From Zonotrichia leucophrys gambelii (Eukaryota > Chordata > Aves > Passeriformes > Passerellidae), in assembly GCF_028769735.1 (NCBI RefSeq), contig NC_088171.1:129535533-129599532 (forward strand): a stretch of 64,000 bases of DNA, in the 5' to 3' direction. This document shows, piece after piece, positions 33,184 through 46,430 of the stretch (positions within the stretch are counted from its first letter, which is position 1; the number at the start of each line of letters is the position of its first letter). Under the pieces are notes generated by a model that saw only the letters and a list, made by a program, of their open reading frames with translations, searched no databases and had not been told where the DNA came from. The position numbers and the translations under genes were made by a program.

Positions 33184-36100
33184 GCAGGAGGGGAAATCCA
33201 GCAAGACAGATGCTTCTTCAGTGCTGGAACCTCCCAGGGGCCACATCATCTTGCTGAAAAAGGAGCTCACATGCTGGCATAGTAAAAAATTGGCTCTGGG
33301 GTTATACATTCACTGGTCACAAGCTGGTGGCAGAGTTATGAGCATGAACACAGTGATTTCCCAGCACTCAGGGCTGTCTTTGCTCCCACACACCTCATTC
33401 CCTCTCATCCCCAGCACTGTGATGGTGCAGGGACATGCAGCTGGTGGCCTCTGAAGGGCAGCTCCAGCCAGGCAGGAGCCCTGTGCTGAGCCTCTCACCA
33501 CAGGAGGGGTGATGTCAGCCTCCCCTTCACCTGCACCCAGCCCAGCTCTGGCCCAGGGGCACGGGTGCCTGCAAGCCTGGCAGCCTGCAGAGAGAGGGGC
33601 AGTGCCCTGGGGACATGCCTGGGGACATGTCTGAGGGGATGGACCCCGGGCTGGGGGGAGCAGCCTGAGGCATTTTGGTGCAGTTATTCCTATCCAACTG
33701 GGAGCAATCTTGGACATTCCTTCAGGGCACCACATGGTTTAGAGGAGAAGCTGTCCTCAAGAGTCATCACTTTGCACATTTTAACACAGGAAGAAGAGCA
33801 GCCCCCCACCCTGTGCCACAAGAAAGTGGATGGCAGGAGACCCAAGAGATGCAAGCTTCCCCTGGGCAGAGGGACAGTGCTGCCAGGAAAATGAAGTGAG
33901 TTTAAAAGCCTGGTGTCATCTTCCTTTCTCCCTGAAGGCTGCAGAACATGGCCATTTGGAGATCAGCAAAAGGAGATCAGCATTTAAGGGTAGCCTTTCT
34001 GTTCTGCTTTTACCTTCTCTCTAAAACCTCTAAGGGGTGTGAAGCAACAGGAAGGAAGCCAGAGGAGCAGTAAGGGCAGTGAGATCTGTGGGCCATTGAG
34101 TCATTACTCACAGAACAGGGACAACAATCAGCTGTGAAAAAAATGGAGGCTAAAGCAGAGCTCAAGAAAGCAGTAATCAGCTTTAAAAAAAAAAAAAAAG
34201 TTCCTCTGGATTGCTATGGTCACCTGCATGCAAGACATCACAGGGCAACAAGTTAGGAGAGACAGCTTTCTTAAATTCCCTTTTTTGTTACACGCCCTAA
34301 ATGTGGCTTCCCACCCCATGTTGTTTTGGGGTGCCAAGCTGCCCAGGTCTGCAGGGAGAACTCTGCCACCAATGGGAGAAAGATCCTCTCAGGACACAGA
34401 CTTGTGACCATCAGCTTGAGTTCAGCCTGTCCAATAAACATGGGCTGGGCTCAAGCTGGACTAATGGCTGTACAGGGGAAATGAGAGAGGTGTCAGACCC
34501 ACACAGCTTGGACTTCAGGGGAAGCAGAGCCCATCCTCCCACATTCAGTCCTGAGATACAGAGAAGCAGAAACTAGCAGCAAATCCTCGATATGAATCAG
34601 ATGTTTACAGAAACACATGCAATTTTTGAGATCCCAGCTTCTGGATCAAGCTTCCCTGTAAATTACAGTTCTGCTTTTCAAAAGACAAGGTAGGGAGTGT
34701 TAATTAGCCAAAAAGGTCTTGCACCAGTCTTTTGTAAATGGTGTTATAGGGCTATAATTTTCCATTCAGCTCTCCAGGCAAGCTCTTGCAGATAGGATCT
34801 CATTCCCTTCTGGACTGTGACTGGATTTCAGAGAAATGTTTCAAACCTTGTTGCTGTCAGAGAAACTAATGACTAGACAGGTCTACCTGGCAGGCTCTGT
34901 CACGTGGCACATGAAGCACTCCAACCTTGGTCCAGCAAAGGGACAGAAAAGCACAAAAACATTCCCACAGAAGTCAGTGTAAGGAGGCAGTAACCTCTGG
35001 ATCAGACCACCAACAGTGCATGAAGGAGGAGCCATCAAGTGACAAACACTGCCATCTCTGGATGTGCTTCTTCAGAGGGATGGAGTGGTGAGTCATGGTC
35101 AGTTTCCAGTCTCTACACCTCTGCTCTGTGACACTGGATTTCACCGAAAACATTTTAAGTTGCTCCAACATGGGCCTCACCCTCCTTGTTTACAGAAATT
35201 CATGAGGCATTTAATTAAAAACAAAACAAAAAAATAGCTTCTTATTAAAGTAAGGAAACCATGACAAAGCAAGATATATCAGTGGTAAAAACAAATACAG
35301 CTTGCCTAGCAGAACGGCTATCCTATTATCCCATCCACATGGCACAGCCAGGGAAATTATAAATAGCAGCAGCAGTAGTGCCTGGGAGTTGCATCTTGGC
35401 ACCAGTGCCTCTGGCCACCCCCTTCAGGTTCCCAGCGGGTGACAGTGACACACAGGGCAGGGCACAGCGAGAAAATCCCTGTCAGCCCTCTGCCCAGGCA
35501 GGGCAGGGCCCAGGCTGAGCACTCATGGGGATGCAGCAGGCAGGCTACCACCCACCTGTTCCCAGCCAAAACAGCAGAGGAGAACCAGGCTTTTCTGAGA
35601 AACACAGATCTTCCTGGTGCAATAGCTGAAAAGCACAGAGCAAGAGATGGAAAAGGGAACTGTTTTTAACTGGTTGATCTGACACTTGGGATAATGGTGT
35701 ATAAATGAGCCCTGGGTGTGATCATCCCTGTCCACAGCAGGGAGAAAGCCTTTGTGCCACTGCTATGATAGTGGACTAAGGAATGGTAGGAAGGGAGCCA
35801 GCAGAGCCAGGAGAGCCTCTGTGGGCTGGCTCACACCAAAGCTGGGAACAGAGGGCACCAACTACTCATTTGTTTTGGGACAGCTTTGTTAGGGGTGCAA
35901 CTGTGTTCATGGAGAATAGTGAAGGAAACAGCCTGAGCACCTTTCTATTGCTTGCACATTTTTTCAGAGATGTTGGGAGACATGGATGTACATGAGCACT
36001 TGATTGCAAGACCCTCATAATAAGGGACAAACACAGATCCAGACCCAGCCCAGTGCTCTTGAGTGAGTCCCACTTTATCTTGGGTTTCAGACTGGCACAC

Positions 36101-36296
36101 TTCACTGGCAGCATGAAGAGCACAATAGTCACAATTGATGGCTCAGCTGATGGACAGCAGTTTGGGAGCTTTGGTAGTCTGAAATATGTTACCTTGTGTA
36201 GGGTCAAGCCCAGCTCAGCACATGGAATGGAATTTAAGATATAATGAAGATTTTTTTTTTTTTTATGATGAGGGTGGCAAAACACTAGAATAATTG

Positions 36297-36470
36297 TGCA
36301 GAGAGGTAATGGATGCCCCATCCTTGGAAAGATTCAAGGTCAGCTCGGAGTTCTGAAAAACCCTATATACTTGAAGATGTCCCTGTCTTTGGCAGCAGGG
36401 CTGGACAAGATGATTATAAGACGTTCCTTCTAACACAACCTATTCTCTGATTCTATTGTACGACTCAAAC
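36297..36470 (+). mobile_element. CR1 fragment, 3' part
   Basis: GCAGAGAGGTAATGGATGCCCCATCCTTGG, a GATTCAAGGTCAG block, GTCCCTGTCTTTGGCAGCAGGG, CTGGACAAGATGATTATAAG and a decayed ATTCTCTGATTCTATTG tail follow the CR1 consensus order. Its 3' half is included in the 144-bp tandem duplication that follows. Confidence 0.8.
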
Positions 36471-36654
36471 TTGCTAACTTGACTGCTTCAAACCCTGTGT
36501 CCCTAGCCTAATACTTGAAGATGTCCCTGTCTTTGGCAGCAGGGCTGGACAAGATGATTATAAGACGTTCCTTCTAACACAACCTATTCTCTGATTCTAT
36601 TGTACGACTCAAACTTGCTAACTTGACTGCTTCAAACCCTGTGTCCCTAGCCTA
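36367..36654. repeat. Exact 144-bp tandem duplication
   Basis: 36367-36510 and 36511-36654 are identical base for base as far as I can read them. Each starts ATACTTGAAGATGTCCC and ends GTGTCCCTAGCCTA. The unit joins the 3' half of a CR1 fragment to about 50 bp of flanking DNA, so the duplication happened after CR1 insertion. With no mismatches it is very young, or an assembly artefact. Confidence 0.95.
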
Positions 36655-38314
36655 AGATCTGTATTGAGTGAAGATACTCCCTCCTGGCCCCACAACCAAG
36701 CCAAACTTCACCCCCTATGTGAAGGTCATAAGGAGGAAGGTGTGACACCTACTGGTTTTCAGTCTGGGAATCATCCCCATGTGGAGATTCAAAGAACAAT
36801 CCAGTTCATGAGCAGCACATGGAGGCAGCATGTGCTCCAGCACCTTGATGAGGCATGGGGCATTCTGCACCAAATAAGACCAGGCTGGGACCCCTCTGCT
36901 CCCAGTTTGTCTTTCAGGCTGATTTCCTCAGTGACTGAGAAAAAAATCTTCAGAATCTCTACAGTTACAATAGGAAATGATTAAAAACAGGCTGTGGCTT
37001 CAAACAACCTGTATGGTGGCTGCTAGCAGGAGAAGGATTGGGACACAGGAAACTGTGCCAGGCTCTTGAGAGCTGGTGATTGGTGTTCTGCAACCACAGC
37101 CTGGCCACAAACTTCTGTGCCAGCAGAGAATGGGGCAGCAACCAAGGGGCTCCAAATGGTCCAAGCCAACAGCTAGGGATCTGTCAGGAGGCTGAGTGAG
37201 AAATGATACAAAAATTTAATTTTAAAAAGTAACTTAGAGAACATAAAACTCTTGGATGGGACTCTTGTTCTGACCATCTAGCAAAGGGGGGAAAGGGAGA
37301 TGAAGAGAAGCAGTTTGCAGGTGCAGGGGGTGTGAGCAGTGCAGCAGGGGAGAGAGGAGCTGCAGAGTGCAGAGCCCCAGCCCTGGCAGGGACACCAGCG
37401 AGGGGCTCACCCCGGCAGGCAGCTGGGCTCACTCTCCCCATGGCTCTTCAGCTGGCACCCAGTACTTCCTGCAGGCTGCTCAGAGGGGCTGGGACATGGC
37501 CCAGATCTGTAATCTGTGCCCTGCCTGCACAGGGTGCTGGCAGCCTCCTGTCTTGGCCAGGACTCAGCATTTCCAGGCCATCTCCTTGCCCTGTTTCCTT
37601 GCCCCAGGGCACAGCAGTATGGAAGGAGCACAGGGTGCTGCTGGCTGCTGGGACTTGCTCTGTTTGGGGAACAGCAAACTCTCCCCTTCAGGGAAGGGAG
37701 TGCACAACCAGCTGTGTGTTCCTGCCTGCTGCAGCTCCTCACCATGCAGCCATGCTTTCTGATAAGCCAAGCAGAACATGCCAGGGCTCCTGTTTGCTCC
37801 CTGGCAATGGGAATTAGTAGTAAATTCCTTCTATAAAAAAATTACTGGTTTCACATGGACCCAGCAATAAGAACAAAGATGGAAAGGGAATAGGCAGGAA
37901 AACTGAAGAGCAGAGATGAGTACCAGCTACAAGTAACTGGACTTTGAGTAAAGCATGGATGCAAATCCCTTTCCAGGGGAACAAAATGCAGAAAAGAAAG
38001 CCTTTCATTTTGGTGCTCCAGCTACCATTTGGCTACAGTGGCAGAAGGCTTCATCTATAAAAGTGAGGCAAATGTAAAATTAAACAGAAAATCAGGAAAG
38101 CCAAAGCTAATTAGCTGCAGAATTTCCTGTGGAGTGGTCTGTTTTGGGACACTCATGCCTTCCTGGGGTTGATCCTTCTGGAGCAGAATACAGGATTGTT
38201 TCCATTCTCAAAATGACAGAATTACTCAGAAAGTGAGAGTGAAGAGCCATGGGAGACCAGCCCTGATTTTTTGTTCCACATTCCTGTAGCCCAAGGGTAG
38301 CTGTGGATTCTTCC

Positions 38315-39025
38315 CAGAATCACGGAATGGGCAAGGTTGGAAGAGACCACTGGAGATCATCTAGTTCCACTTGTGCATGAGCTGGGTCTCTAAAGCACAT
38401 GACTCAGAACTGTGTCCAGGAAGCTTTTGAATTATTCCAGAAGGAGACTCCAGAGCCCCTCTGGGTAGCCTGTTCCGGTGCTTTGTCACCCTCACAGCAA
38501 GGAATTCCTCCCCATGTTCAGACAGAGCCTGCTGTGCACCAGTTTCCTCCTGCTGCCTCTTGTCCTGTTGCTTGGCACCACCAGGAGGAGCCTGGCTCCA
38601 TCCTCTTGACACCCTCCCTTCAGATACCTTCAGACATTGGTGAGGTGCCCCTCAACAGGCCCAGCTCCTTCAGCCCTTCCTCATAACTGAGGTGCTCCAA
38701 ACCCTTAATCAATTGGACTAGATGATCTCCAGAGGCAACTTCCAACCCTAACCAACCCTGTGATTCTGTGAATCACCTCCATTACCCTCTGCTGGACCCT
38801 CTCCAGTATTTCCTTGTCTTTCTGGAAGTGGAAATCTCAGAACTGGACCCAGAAGTCCAGGTGAGGCCTCATCAGGGCTGAGCAGAGGGACAGGATCACC
38901 TCCCTTGACATCCTGCTGCCCTATCCTAATGCACTCCAGGATAAGTTTGGTCTTCTTGGCTTCAAGGGCACTGCTGGCTCATGGACAGCTTGCTGTCCAC
39001 CAGGACTCCCAGTGCAAAGACTTCC
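38315..39025 (-). mobile_element. CR1 retrotransposon, long truncated copy, minus orientation
   Basis: Read on the minus strand, the element runs from part of its coding region (around 39025-38800) to its 3' end at about 38315, where CAGAATCACGGAATGG and AAGGTTGGAAGAGACCACTGG are the complement of a CR1 terminus. Typical internal landmarks include GAGACTCCAGAGCCC, CTCCTGCTGCCTCTTGTCCTG, CCAGCTCCTTCAGCC and CAGGTGAGGCCTCATC. It is interrupted by a second CR1 at about 38712-38770. No intact reading frame remains. Confidence 0.88.
38712..38770 (+). mobile_element. CR1 3' end nested inside an older CR1
   Basis: TTGGACTAGATGATCTCCAGAGG, then CAACTTCCAACCC and a CTGTGATTCTGTG tail, on the opposite strand to its host element. 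It sits in the host between CCCTTAATCA and the CCTCTGCTGGACCCTCTCC segment that would normally follow closely. AATCA occurs on both sides (38707-38711 and 38771-38775), a candidate target-site duplication. Confidence 0.8.
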
Positions 39026-42000
39026 TCCTGGATTTGGGAAATTTTTGGATAATAATCTGGCAACATCTTGCCTGTGCCCCGGGGAAGAAATTGAAGCTGT
39101 TAAGTCTGAGCTGCCAGGCAGCTCTTATGAAGATGGACAGCGAATTGCTTTTATGAAAATCAGCTGAACAAGTGACAGCTTGTTTTTGAAGAGCAGTAAC
39201 CTGGCTGCAGTGGCACTATTGCAGGGAGCAGAGGCTGTTGTTAACCTTCTTTTCACTCCATGGAAGCTGTGCTGCTGCCAGATGAAGCTGGCTGCAGCAC
39301 TAGGGAGCACAGGACTGCTGAACAGCACCCAGCATGAGCCCCACAGGCAGTGATGTCAGGAAAGACATGGAGGAGTTGTAGCTGAGCATCCCTCCCTGCC
39401 CAGCTATGCTAGCTGCCATCAGTGCCCTTGGGCTTTGCTCTTTGCCAGCATGAGATGGAAGATGATTTTGGATCACTGTGCTCCCTGTTTGCTGCAGATC
39501 CCTTGAGAGTCTGCCAATGTGCTGTACCTGCTTATTCATGCCCATGCAGGAGCTAGCACAGGCAGAGAGCACAAAAACATCAGCAGCAGAGCTGAAAGGA
39601 GCAGCTGGATGAAACAGACTTGTTCTTACAGAGAAAAACACCTGGAAAAAAAACCCTAGCCAGCTAGAAGAAAGCAGTCTATATCCGTGACTAAGTCAGA
39701 TCCTTGTGGTGATCAAAGACCTGTTATTTGGCTTTGCATTTTTGCCTCTCCAAATCCAAGTCCACGTTCATCAAGGCTTTCACACTCAAGATCACTGAAG
39801 AACCTGAACACCCCTGCTCTCAGCACTGGGGCCCCTGACCTGTGGAAGGCCCTCACACCTCACATGCAGCAGGCACAGTCCAGGCTGAGGGCAGCAGAAG
39901 AGGGCAGCAGCAGATTCCCATCAGCAGATCTGCCCTGGGATGCCCATCCCTGTGCTGGCTGGACATCCCCTCTGGTGCTGCATGCCCACTTCAGTGCCAT
40001 GTTTGGCAGAAGTACTGTGGGTGCCTCTGTGCACAAAGCACAGCACTTGTCCCAGTCCCTGGCACTCTCTAACAGCCAGAGGCATTTCCTACTCTTCTGA
40101 GCTCTGCATTTATTTTCAGTCTGCATTTCATAAAGACAAGAGACTTGTATAATCCCAATGCCTGACTGCCTGCTTTCTTCCTCAGTATCCCTAGGTAACC
40201 TTGATGAAATTTGGCCAAGGTGCCTCAAATACAGAGGTGTTCTGATAAATTTACTGCAAATTGGTAGCTGGGCATAGAAGAAAGAGATAGCAGCAAGAGA
40301 TAGCAGCAGCCCTGTCCAGGGAAGGGAGGCTGAGCTCGCCTGGCAGGGGCTTGGTCTGGCAGGTGGCAGATGAGATGTGCCACTCAGCACAGGCACCCCT
40401 CAGCACGGGGGCACAGCTGGGGTGGCCCTGCCCCACCTGCCTCTGGCCCAGCAGCAGCACCACTGGCAGTGAGATTGAATGGGCCAGGCAGCTCAGCAGA
40501 GCTTGTTTTGGGAGTCTGGTTTTATCCATTCCACTGCTCAACAGCTTGTTTCATGATGCTTTCAAAAACTGGCAGATTGCAGCATATGAAAAGAACATTC
40601 TTTTTTCTACATCTATATATTTATTTGGATTGCCTATGCAATGACATTTTTAATAGCTGTTTCTATTTCATTTTCCTTTTGTTTTGGGTTTCACTGTGCT
40701 CATTCTACTGTAGTTAAAAATTCCTGGCCTTTTAATGGTTCATCTTTCATCTTAAGCAGTATTAAGATTAAACATTCAGCAATGTTCCAAGTATTGCTTG
40801 TCCATAGGCCTTTGCCACATCCTCAGTGGATGACAGCTAACATCCTCTGCTTATTCGGAGGCTGCTGTCACTTGTACAGACAGAGCAAGTGCAGATCTGG
40901 GGCAAGGCTGCCTGTGAGTGTAGTAGGAACCAGGATGGAAGGGTTTGCCTCAGAACAACTCAGGATGCCCCCAGACTATGCAGGCCAAGCAAAGAGAGCA
41001 TCAGAGATGTTTCTGAAGCTCTTGTTTTGAGTGAAGTCTATAATGCTGGGCTAGATGTAATTCCCTCCATGCTCCTTTTCTTCCAGCCCCTTTTTGGATG
41101 GGTTATACACACCCTGGTGCTGTGCCTTGCCCTCCCTTTCTCTCCCAGTCATCAGCTCAGTGTGGAGCAGAGCTTGTGCTGCACTGTCCAACACCCTTGG
41201 CACCCAGTCCTGGCCCAGGTGCAGCAAGGCTGATGTTGCAATGAACCACTGGGAATTCCCTTCTCTGGGCCCAGTCACCAGTGCCCGGCTCTCTCACTGC
41301 ATCCACCAAATGCAGCACCTGGGGGAGGAAGCCCTCACCAGGCATCCATCCTGCTGCTCTCCAGTGAGCTTCCATGGGAACAGCACACCACCAGGACTAA
41401 GGATTTGGGATTTCTCACTAGAACACCCACAAGCTGGGCAGGTGCATGCAATCTACGGATGGACACTGATGCATAGAGCAGGTTGAACATTTCTAGAAGC
41501 AGAAAAGCACCAAAATGTTCAGATGCCTCTCACAAGCAGGCAGCATGTGCCACAGGCTCCAGCAGCCAGTGCTTTTGCTCTGCTCCTCTGCAGGGATGGC
41601 TGAGACACAAGCAGTCCCCCCAGTTCAACAACGCCTCAAATAACAATTGCTTCCAATTGCTCCAGCTCCCCAGTCAAAGGCAGTGAACTGTCATCTTGCC
41701 TAGGAAGGGTGGGGAATTTGTATACTGTCACATCTTTTGCTAATTCTGCTTTACCTGGTATTTTGCTACCTGCCCCTTGGGTCTGCAGGTAAGTGGACAG
41801 GTTTGACTCCCTTGCAGCAGGGGAAGGAGAGTCACTCTCAGCTGGGAGAACAGCCCCAGCTGCTGAGGGGCCAAGGACCATCTCCAGATGGGTCATTTGG
41901 CTTTGTGCTTGTCTTGGCTGGCAGGAGAGCTCCTGCTCCATTTCCAGCCCAGAGCTCCTCTTCCTCTGCTCACTGACTTTCTTTCTTTGCAGACTCATAT

Positions 42001-43390
42001 AAAACCCAAGGGGAAAGGTTCAAACCTGGCAAGAGGGATGGAGGCAGTTCTAGGAGTCTGAATTGATGACTTTACATAACAAAAAAACCCTGAAATGTGT
42101 TTTATCTAACACCAATAATGTGGCAGCAGTGGGAGAGGAATTCAGGTCTTCAGAGAGACCCAGGTGCTTAGCTAGACACACATAATGTATTTTCCACACC
42201 AGTTGGGCCCTGCCCTTCTGTGGGACAAAGGGGACACACGCCAGACATACTGGACATTTAATCCTGCCCTAGGCACCCCTTACAGCTGTTAGTGAAATCC
42301 CCCTTGCTCTGGACAGTCACTGAAATCCTCTTCCCATGCCCAGCCCCAGGACCTGAAGCTCCTCATGTTATATCATCTCTCTCTTCCGTCCTTTCACCAA
42401 TACTCATCCCTTAAATCTGTCTCCTTTCCTTCTGCTCTCCCCTTTTTTAGGCAAAACAGAGTGACCAAAATTAGTGCTAATTATTTCTCTAGAACTTTGC
42501 TGCAAATTACATAATTCCACAGGAGGCCATAAGGCCATTTAGCATTTTATCAGCACTGGAACAGTTTCCCTTTGTCTCTGGGCTACACACCCTGCTGCTA
42601 TCTTGTGTCAGTTCTGACTCTGGGAGCAGATTGAAATCACTAAAACATCCCAAATTAACTCAGTTCAAAAAATAAAAAACCAACCCTACAACAAACCAGC
42701 CCTTAAAAGGGAAGTGGTCAGGACAGCATGGGCTGGAGAATGGGAGAAAGCCCTGAGTGCAACAGAAGAAAGGAGCAGGAAAGGGGAATGGTCCTTCCCT
42801 CAGTGGCAGCAAGTCCCTGGGCACATTCAGCAGATGATGGAACCACAGTCAGTCAGTGCCCTCTAAAGGATGGCCAGGCAGGGCCACACTCCTGTTCTGA
42901 GAGAACACCAGGTTTGGCCACAATGGGTTCCAACTGTACCCAAAGTGCTTCAGAAGCCAGAGACAGCACAAAACACACCTCAAAAGATCACAGCCTGTGA
43001 CAATGGCAGGACCCTGCTCCCACCTCACACAGGTAAGAGCTGTACTGCAGGGCAGTGCCTGATGGCCAGTCCCATCCCTTTGAGCTGAGAGAACAACTTT
43101 GCTGTGGTGCCAGAAGTGGAGAGAGGAACAGGGTCAGCTTTAGCCACAAAGCCCACGTCAGGTCATGGGCATGGCCATGGCTCCTTTCACAAGCATGGCC
43201 CACAGTTTGGCAACACCATCAATTGAGCTGCAATGTCCTAAAATTGGGATAAAGGCAGAAGCATTTACTGAAATAACCTCCTCATGGTGGAACACATTTG
43301 TCCAAACAATTGTGTTTAACTTGAATGAGCAGGGGCTTTATGCAGGTTCTGTCATCTCTGTCTGGGTCAGAGTTTCATGGCACTTCCTAT

Positions 43391-43470
43391 ACAGAATCTC
43401 AGAATATCCTGAATTGGAAGGGACCCACAAGAATCAACGAGTACAACCCCTGGCCCTGCACAGAACCTTG
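43391..43470 (-). mobile_element. CR1 3' fragment, minus orientation
   Basis: ACAGAATCTCAGAATATCCTGAATTGG, AAGGGACCCACAAGAATCAACGAGT and CCCCTGGCCCTGCACAG match the complement of a CR1 3' end. Confidence 0.8.
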
Positions 43471-44754
43471 AAGGTTTTATTGCCTGTTCCATTTTGTTCT
43501 CCATCTGCCCCATTATCCTCCACATCACCAGTTCCCTCCAGTCACAGATCCTTTCAATCCTGTTTGCACCTTCTCTCTGCTATTTGCAGGTCTCTTCCTG
43601 CCTCAGATCTCAGGTCTTGTGCACAGGTCCATAATACGCTTGCCTGGACCCTCCTGCCACTGATGCAAAGTCCCACTGGAAATGGGAGATTATTGTGCAT
43701 AGATATTGTGCTGGCACTGGGAAAAGGGAGCCTGGCAAAGAGATCCACAAAATCCTTGGGTGGGTGCAGCATTGTGGAGCTGATACATGCTGACCAACAT
43801 GAGGTGTGAGAGCTCAATCAGGCCAGCAGAGTGCCAACAAAATCTCATTCAAGCATGTGTCTCCATGGCCTGCACCCTCCTTCCTCAGCCATCATCCCTC
43901 CCATGGCACCCCAGGGCTCAGCATCAGGCTGCAGGAGACACAGAGCCCAGCCCTGCCACCCACTCTGCCTCTCTGCCCTCCCTCAGCTTCACACAGGCCT
44001 GGGAATCACCTTCTACCTCAGCTTCATTTTGACTTTTCCTCTCTGTGCTTGGTTTTCAGATGGGCCCTGCAGTTTTCTCTGGCTCACGGTGTGAACTGAG
44101 ATGATTAATCACAGGCTGGCAGGGCCTGCAGGGCTGCACTAGAGGAGCTGCAGGCTGCCGTCTCAGGCTCCTGGCTCAGGAGATTACAGGCTACTGATTC
44201 AAAGGTGGCAGGACCATAATAAAATGGTCAAAGAGCCTGGACTGAGACCTGTGAGAAAATTCCAGGGCAAAGCTTTATCCATGGAACACAGAAATTTGTC
44301 CTGTGTATGGGTAATCTCAAGTCACAGTGAACAGCTACAGGACTTTTCTCTTGAAACTGACCAAAGCATCCTTTGCTATTTGGTCCTTCTGGTTCTCCTG
44401 GCAATTGAATGACTGCAGCTGGTCCTGTGAAAGTCCATTTTTTTTCTCAAGTAACACACTCTTATGGTTCTACCATCAGCCTCTTGCAAAGGGAATATCC
44501 ACAACATGAAAGGTCTGGCATTTCATCATGCACAAGGTGTGCACATGGCACAGCAATAGCAGCTTCCCTTGGAACAGGAAATCACAGATTGGCACAGGAA
44601 TCACTGTCCCATACACATTAATTCAGCAATGCCCATCTGAAGCAGATTATCTGTTCATGCCAGAGGTCACTCCAGTCTAACCCACTCCCTGAGCCAGCAC
44701 ACACACCAGAACACTTTCTAGTGCATACCCTGGAAGAGCAGCATGGCTCTGCTA

Positions 44755-44818
44755 GAAAAAAAGTACTTTAAAAATAAAAGAAAAAAAGAAAAACCAACCA
44801 AAGAAAAGAAAAAATATT
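44755..44818. repeat. A-rich low-complexity tract
   Basis: AAAAGAAAAAAAG-type purine run on the + strand, immediately upstream of a possible decayed CR1-like segment. Confidence 0.7.
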
Positions 44819-44864
44819 TTGCACTTCCACCGGGGATAGAATGAGAAAGAACAGCAAAAATGGA

Positions 44865-45010
44865 AACTTGGGTCAGACATTAGAAAAATAATTTACAAGT
44901 TAAGGAGAGTAACACCCCAGAATAGGCTTCCTTAGAGAGACTGAACTGCCACCCTCAGAGGATTTATATGAAAAAAAAATATTGAAAGATCTCCATTGGG
45001 ATGATACCAT
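44865..45010 (+). mobile_element. Possible heavily decayed CR1-like segment
   Basis: GGGTCAGACATTAGAAAAATAATTTACAAG, CAGAATAGGCTTCCTTAGAGAG and CCCTCAGAGGATTT loosely follow the CR1 3' order (a 'recorded lesion/gap' type of match). The diagnostic 3' terminus is missing, so this is tentative. Confidence 0.35.
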
Positions 45011-46430
45011 GTTCTCACCTGAGGAGAGAATGGAGTTGGATACTTACCATGCTTTCTTCCTGTCTCTTCTCTACACCATTCCCCCACCCATCAAAATTCT
45101 GCATCTTTAACAGTCTACAGTCTGGTGCTTGCATAGAAATATGGCAGTGACTTTGTTTCCCCAAGTACACAACATTTAATGGTCACTGTGTGGCACTTTG
45201 AGGACGCTCAGGAACAGCAGCATGATACTGAAATGTTTTTGATTAGAGTACTTCAGCTCTTCAGGAAGAAATGCTGCAGCTACTGGTGAAGGGAGCAAGC
45301 CTCAGAGATAACAAACTCTGATTGTAGCTAATAAAGGGCAGAGGGAAACGCCAATCTGTTTTTCACAATACCTTGGTGGTTTCTTAATGAGGGAGGGATT
45401 GCATCAAGCAGAGTGAAAGGGAGCAGAGGATGTGGCTGAGAGGAGAGGGCTGTGTTAGGGACAGGAATGGAGCAGCACAAATCTCACCCTTGGGACGGAA
45501 GAAGGGCTGAGAGAGAGCTGCCAGAAGACCCAGAGCAGCTGAGCCTGCCCTCAGTGCAGCCAGTGACAGCTGAGCATGGACTTGCCCTGCTCCTGCACTG
45601 TCCCTCTGCTCCAGACAGAGCTTTCCCAGAGCAGCTCCTTGCCCAGCCCCAGCTCTGGCACCTCTTCCTCTGCCCATCCATCTTTTCAACCCTGACAGTA
45701 CCTCCCAAGGCTCAATAATTAACCAGTTCTTAGAGTGAGGAGGGGGAGACAAAGTGTACTCGAGGCAATATTCCTGGCCAAACTTGGTTCAGTACATTCC
45801 TATTTCCTCAGCTGCACTTGGCATTGGGGAAAACAATCCCACTGCACAAACCTGTTGCTTTGTTTGCTTCAGGCACATTACAAAGTAATTAACTATTACC
45901 TTTCCCATGTCATGACTGCCTGAGAATGACATTTCTTTCCCTGTTCTGTTGCCAAAATTATTTCTCCTTCACCAGTTCAGTAAACAGACATACAGTTCTT
46001 TGTACAAACGAAGCACAGTCCCAAAAACAAGAGAGCAAAATTGCTTCTGCTCCCATTCAAGAAGGATCAAAATACAGAGCTCAGAGGTCTTGACATATCT
46101 TTTTTTCCCCCATTTTTTATTAAAGAAATTACTCAGAACTTGGGTTTGGCCGAGCTCAAAAGATAATCTAGCACTGAAAACACTATCTGGACTAAGCAGG
46201 CTACCAAAAGCAAACAGTGTTATCAGTCAGGCACTTAGTTTAAAGAAACTGGCACTCCCCTTCAAAAGGTACGTGTTCTTCCTTATCTCTTTAACACAGA
46301 CCATCAAGGTTTTAGCTTTCACAGTGCCATTTTAGCACATGGCAGTGCCCTGTAGCTGAACACAAAAGGAAAATGCTGAGATGTGAATATGATCAAGCAG
46401 TTCCTGAACTCAGAAACAGTGTGTGTATTC

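Larger units (their letters stand above)
24601..36296. other. Intergenic; no gene recognised
   Basis: GC content is visibly higher than in the introns, with many CTGCAG/CAGCC words but few CpGs. It contains a 50-bp minisatellite at 30561-30750, a 16-bp tandem pair at 33152-33183 and A/T homopolymers at 34182-34199 and 36250-36264. Many overlapping short frames on both strands are the expected result of low stop-codon density. None resembles a known protein. Confidence 0.6.

Noticed and set aside
39860..40396. 178-codon minus-strand frame in the intergenic region
   Set aside because: No recognisable homology, no splice or promoter context, and a competing open frame on the other strand. Typical of moderately GC-rich non-coding DNA.
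43165..43809. 214-codon + strand frame
   Set aside because: It runs through a minus-strand CR1 fragment and shows no family resemblance, so it is probably chance.
44755..44818. A-rich tract as the tail of a processed pseudogene
   Set aside because: No upstream sequence resembles a spliced mRNA of a gene I recognise, and the tract is interrupted and purine-mixed.
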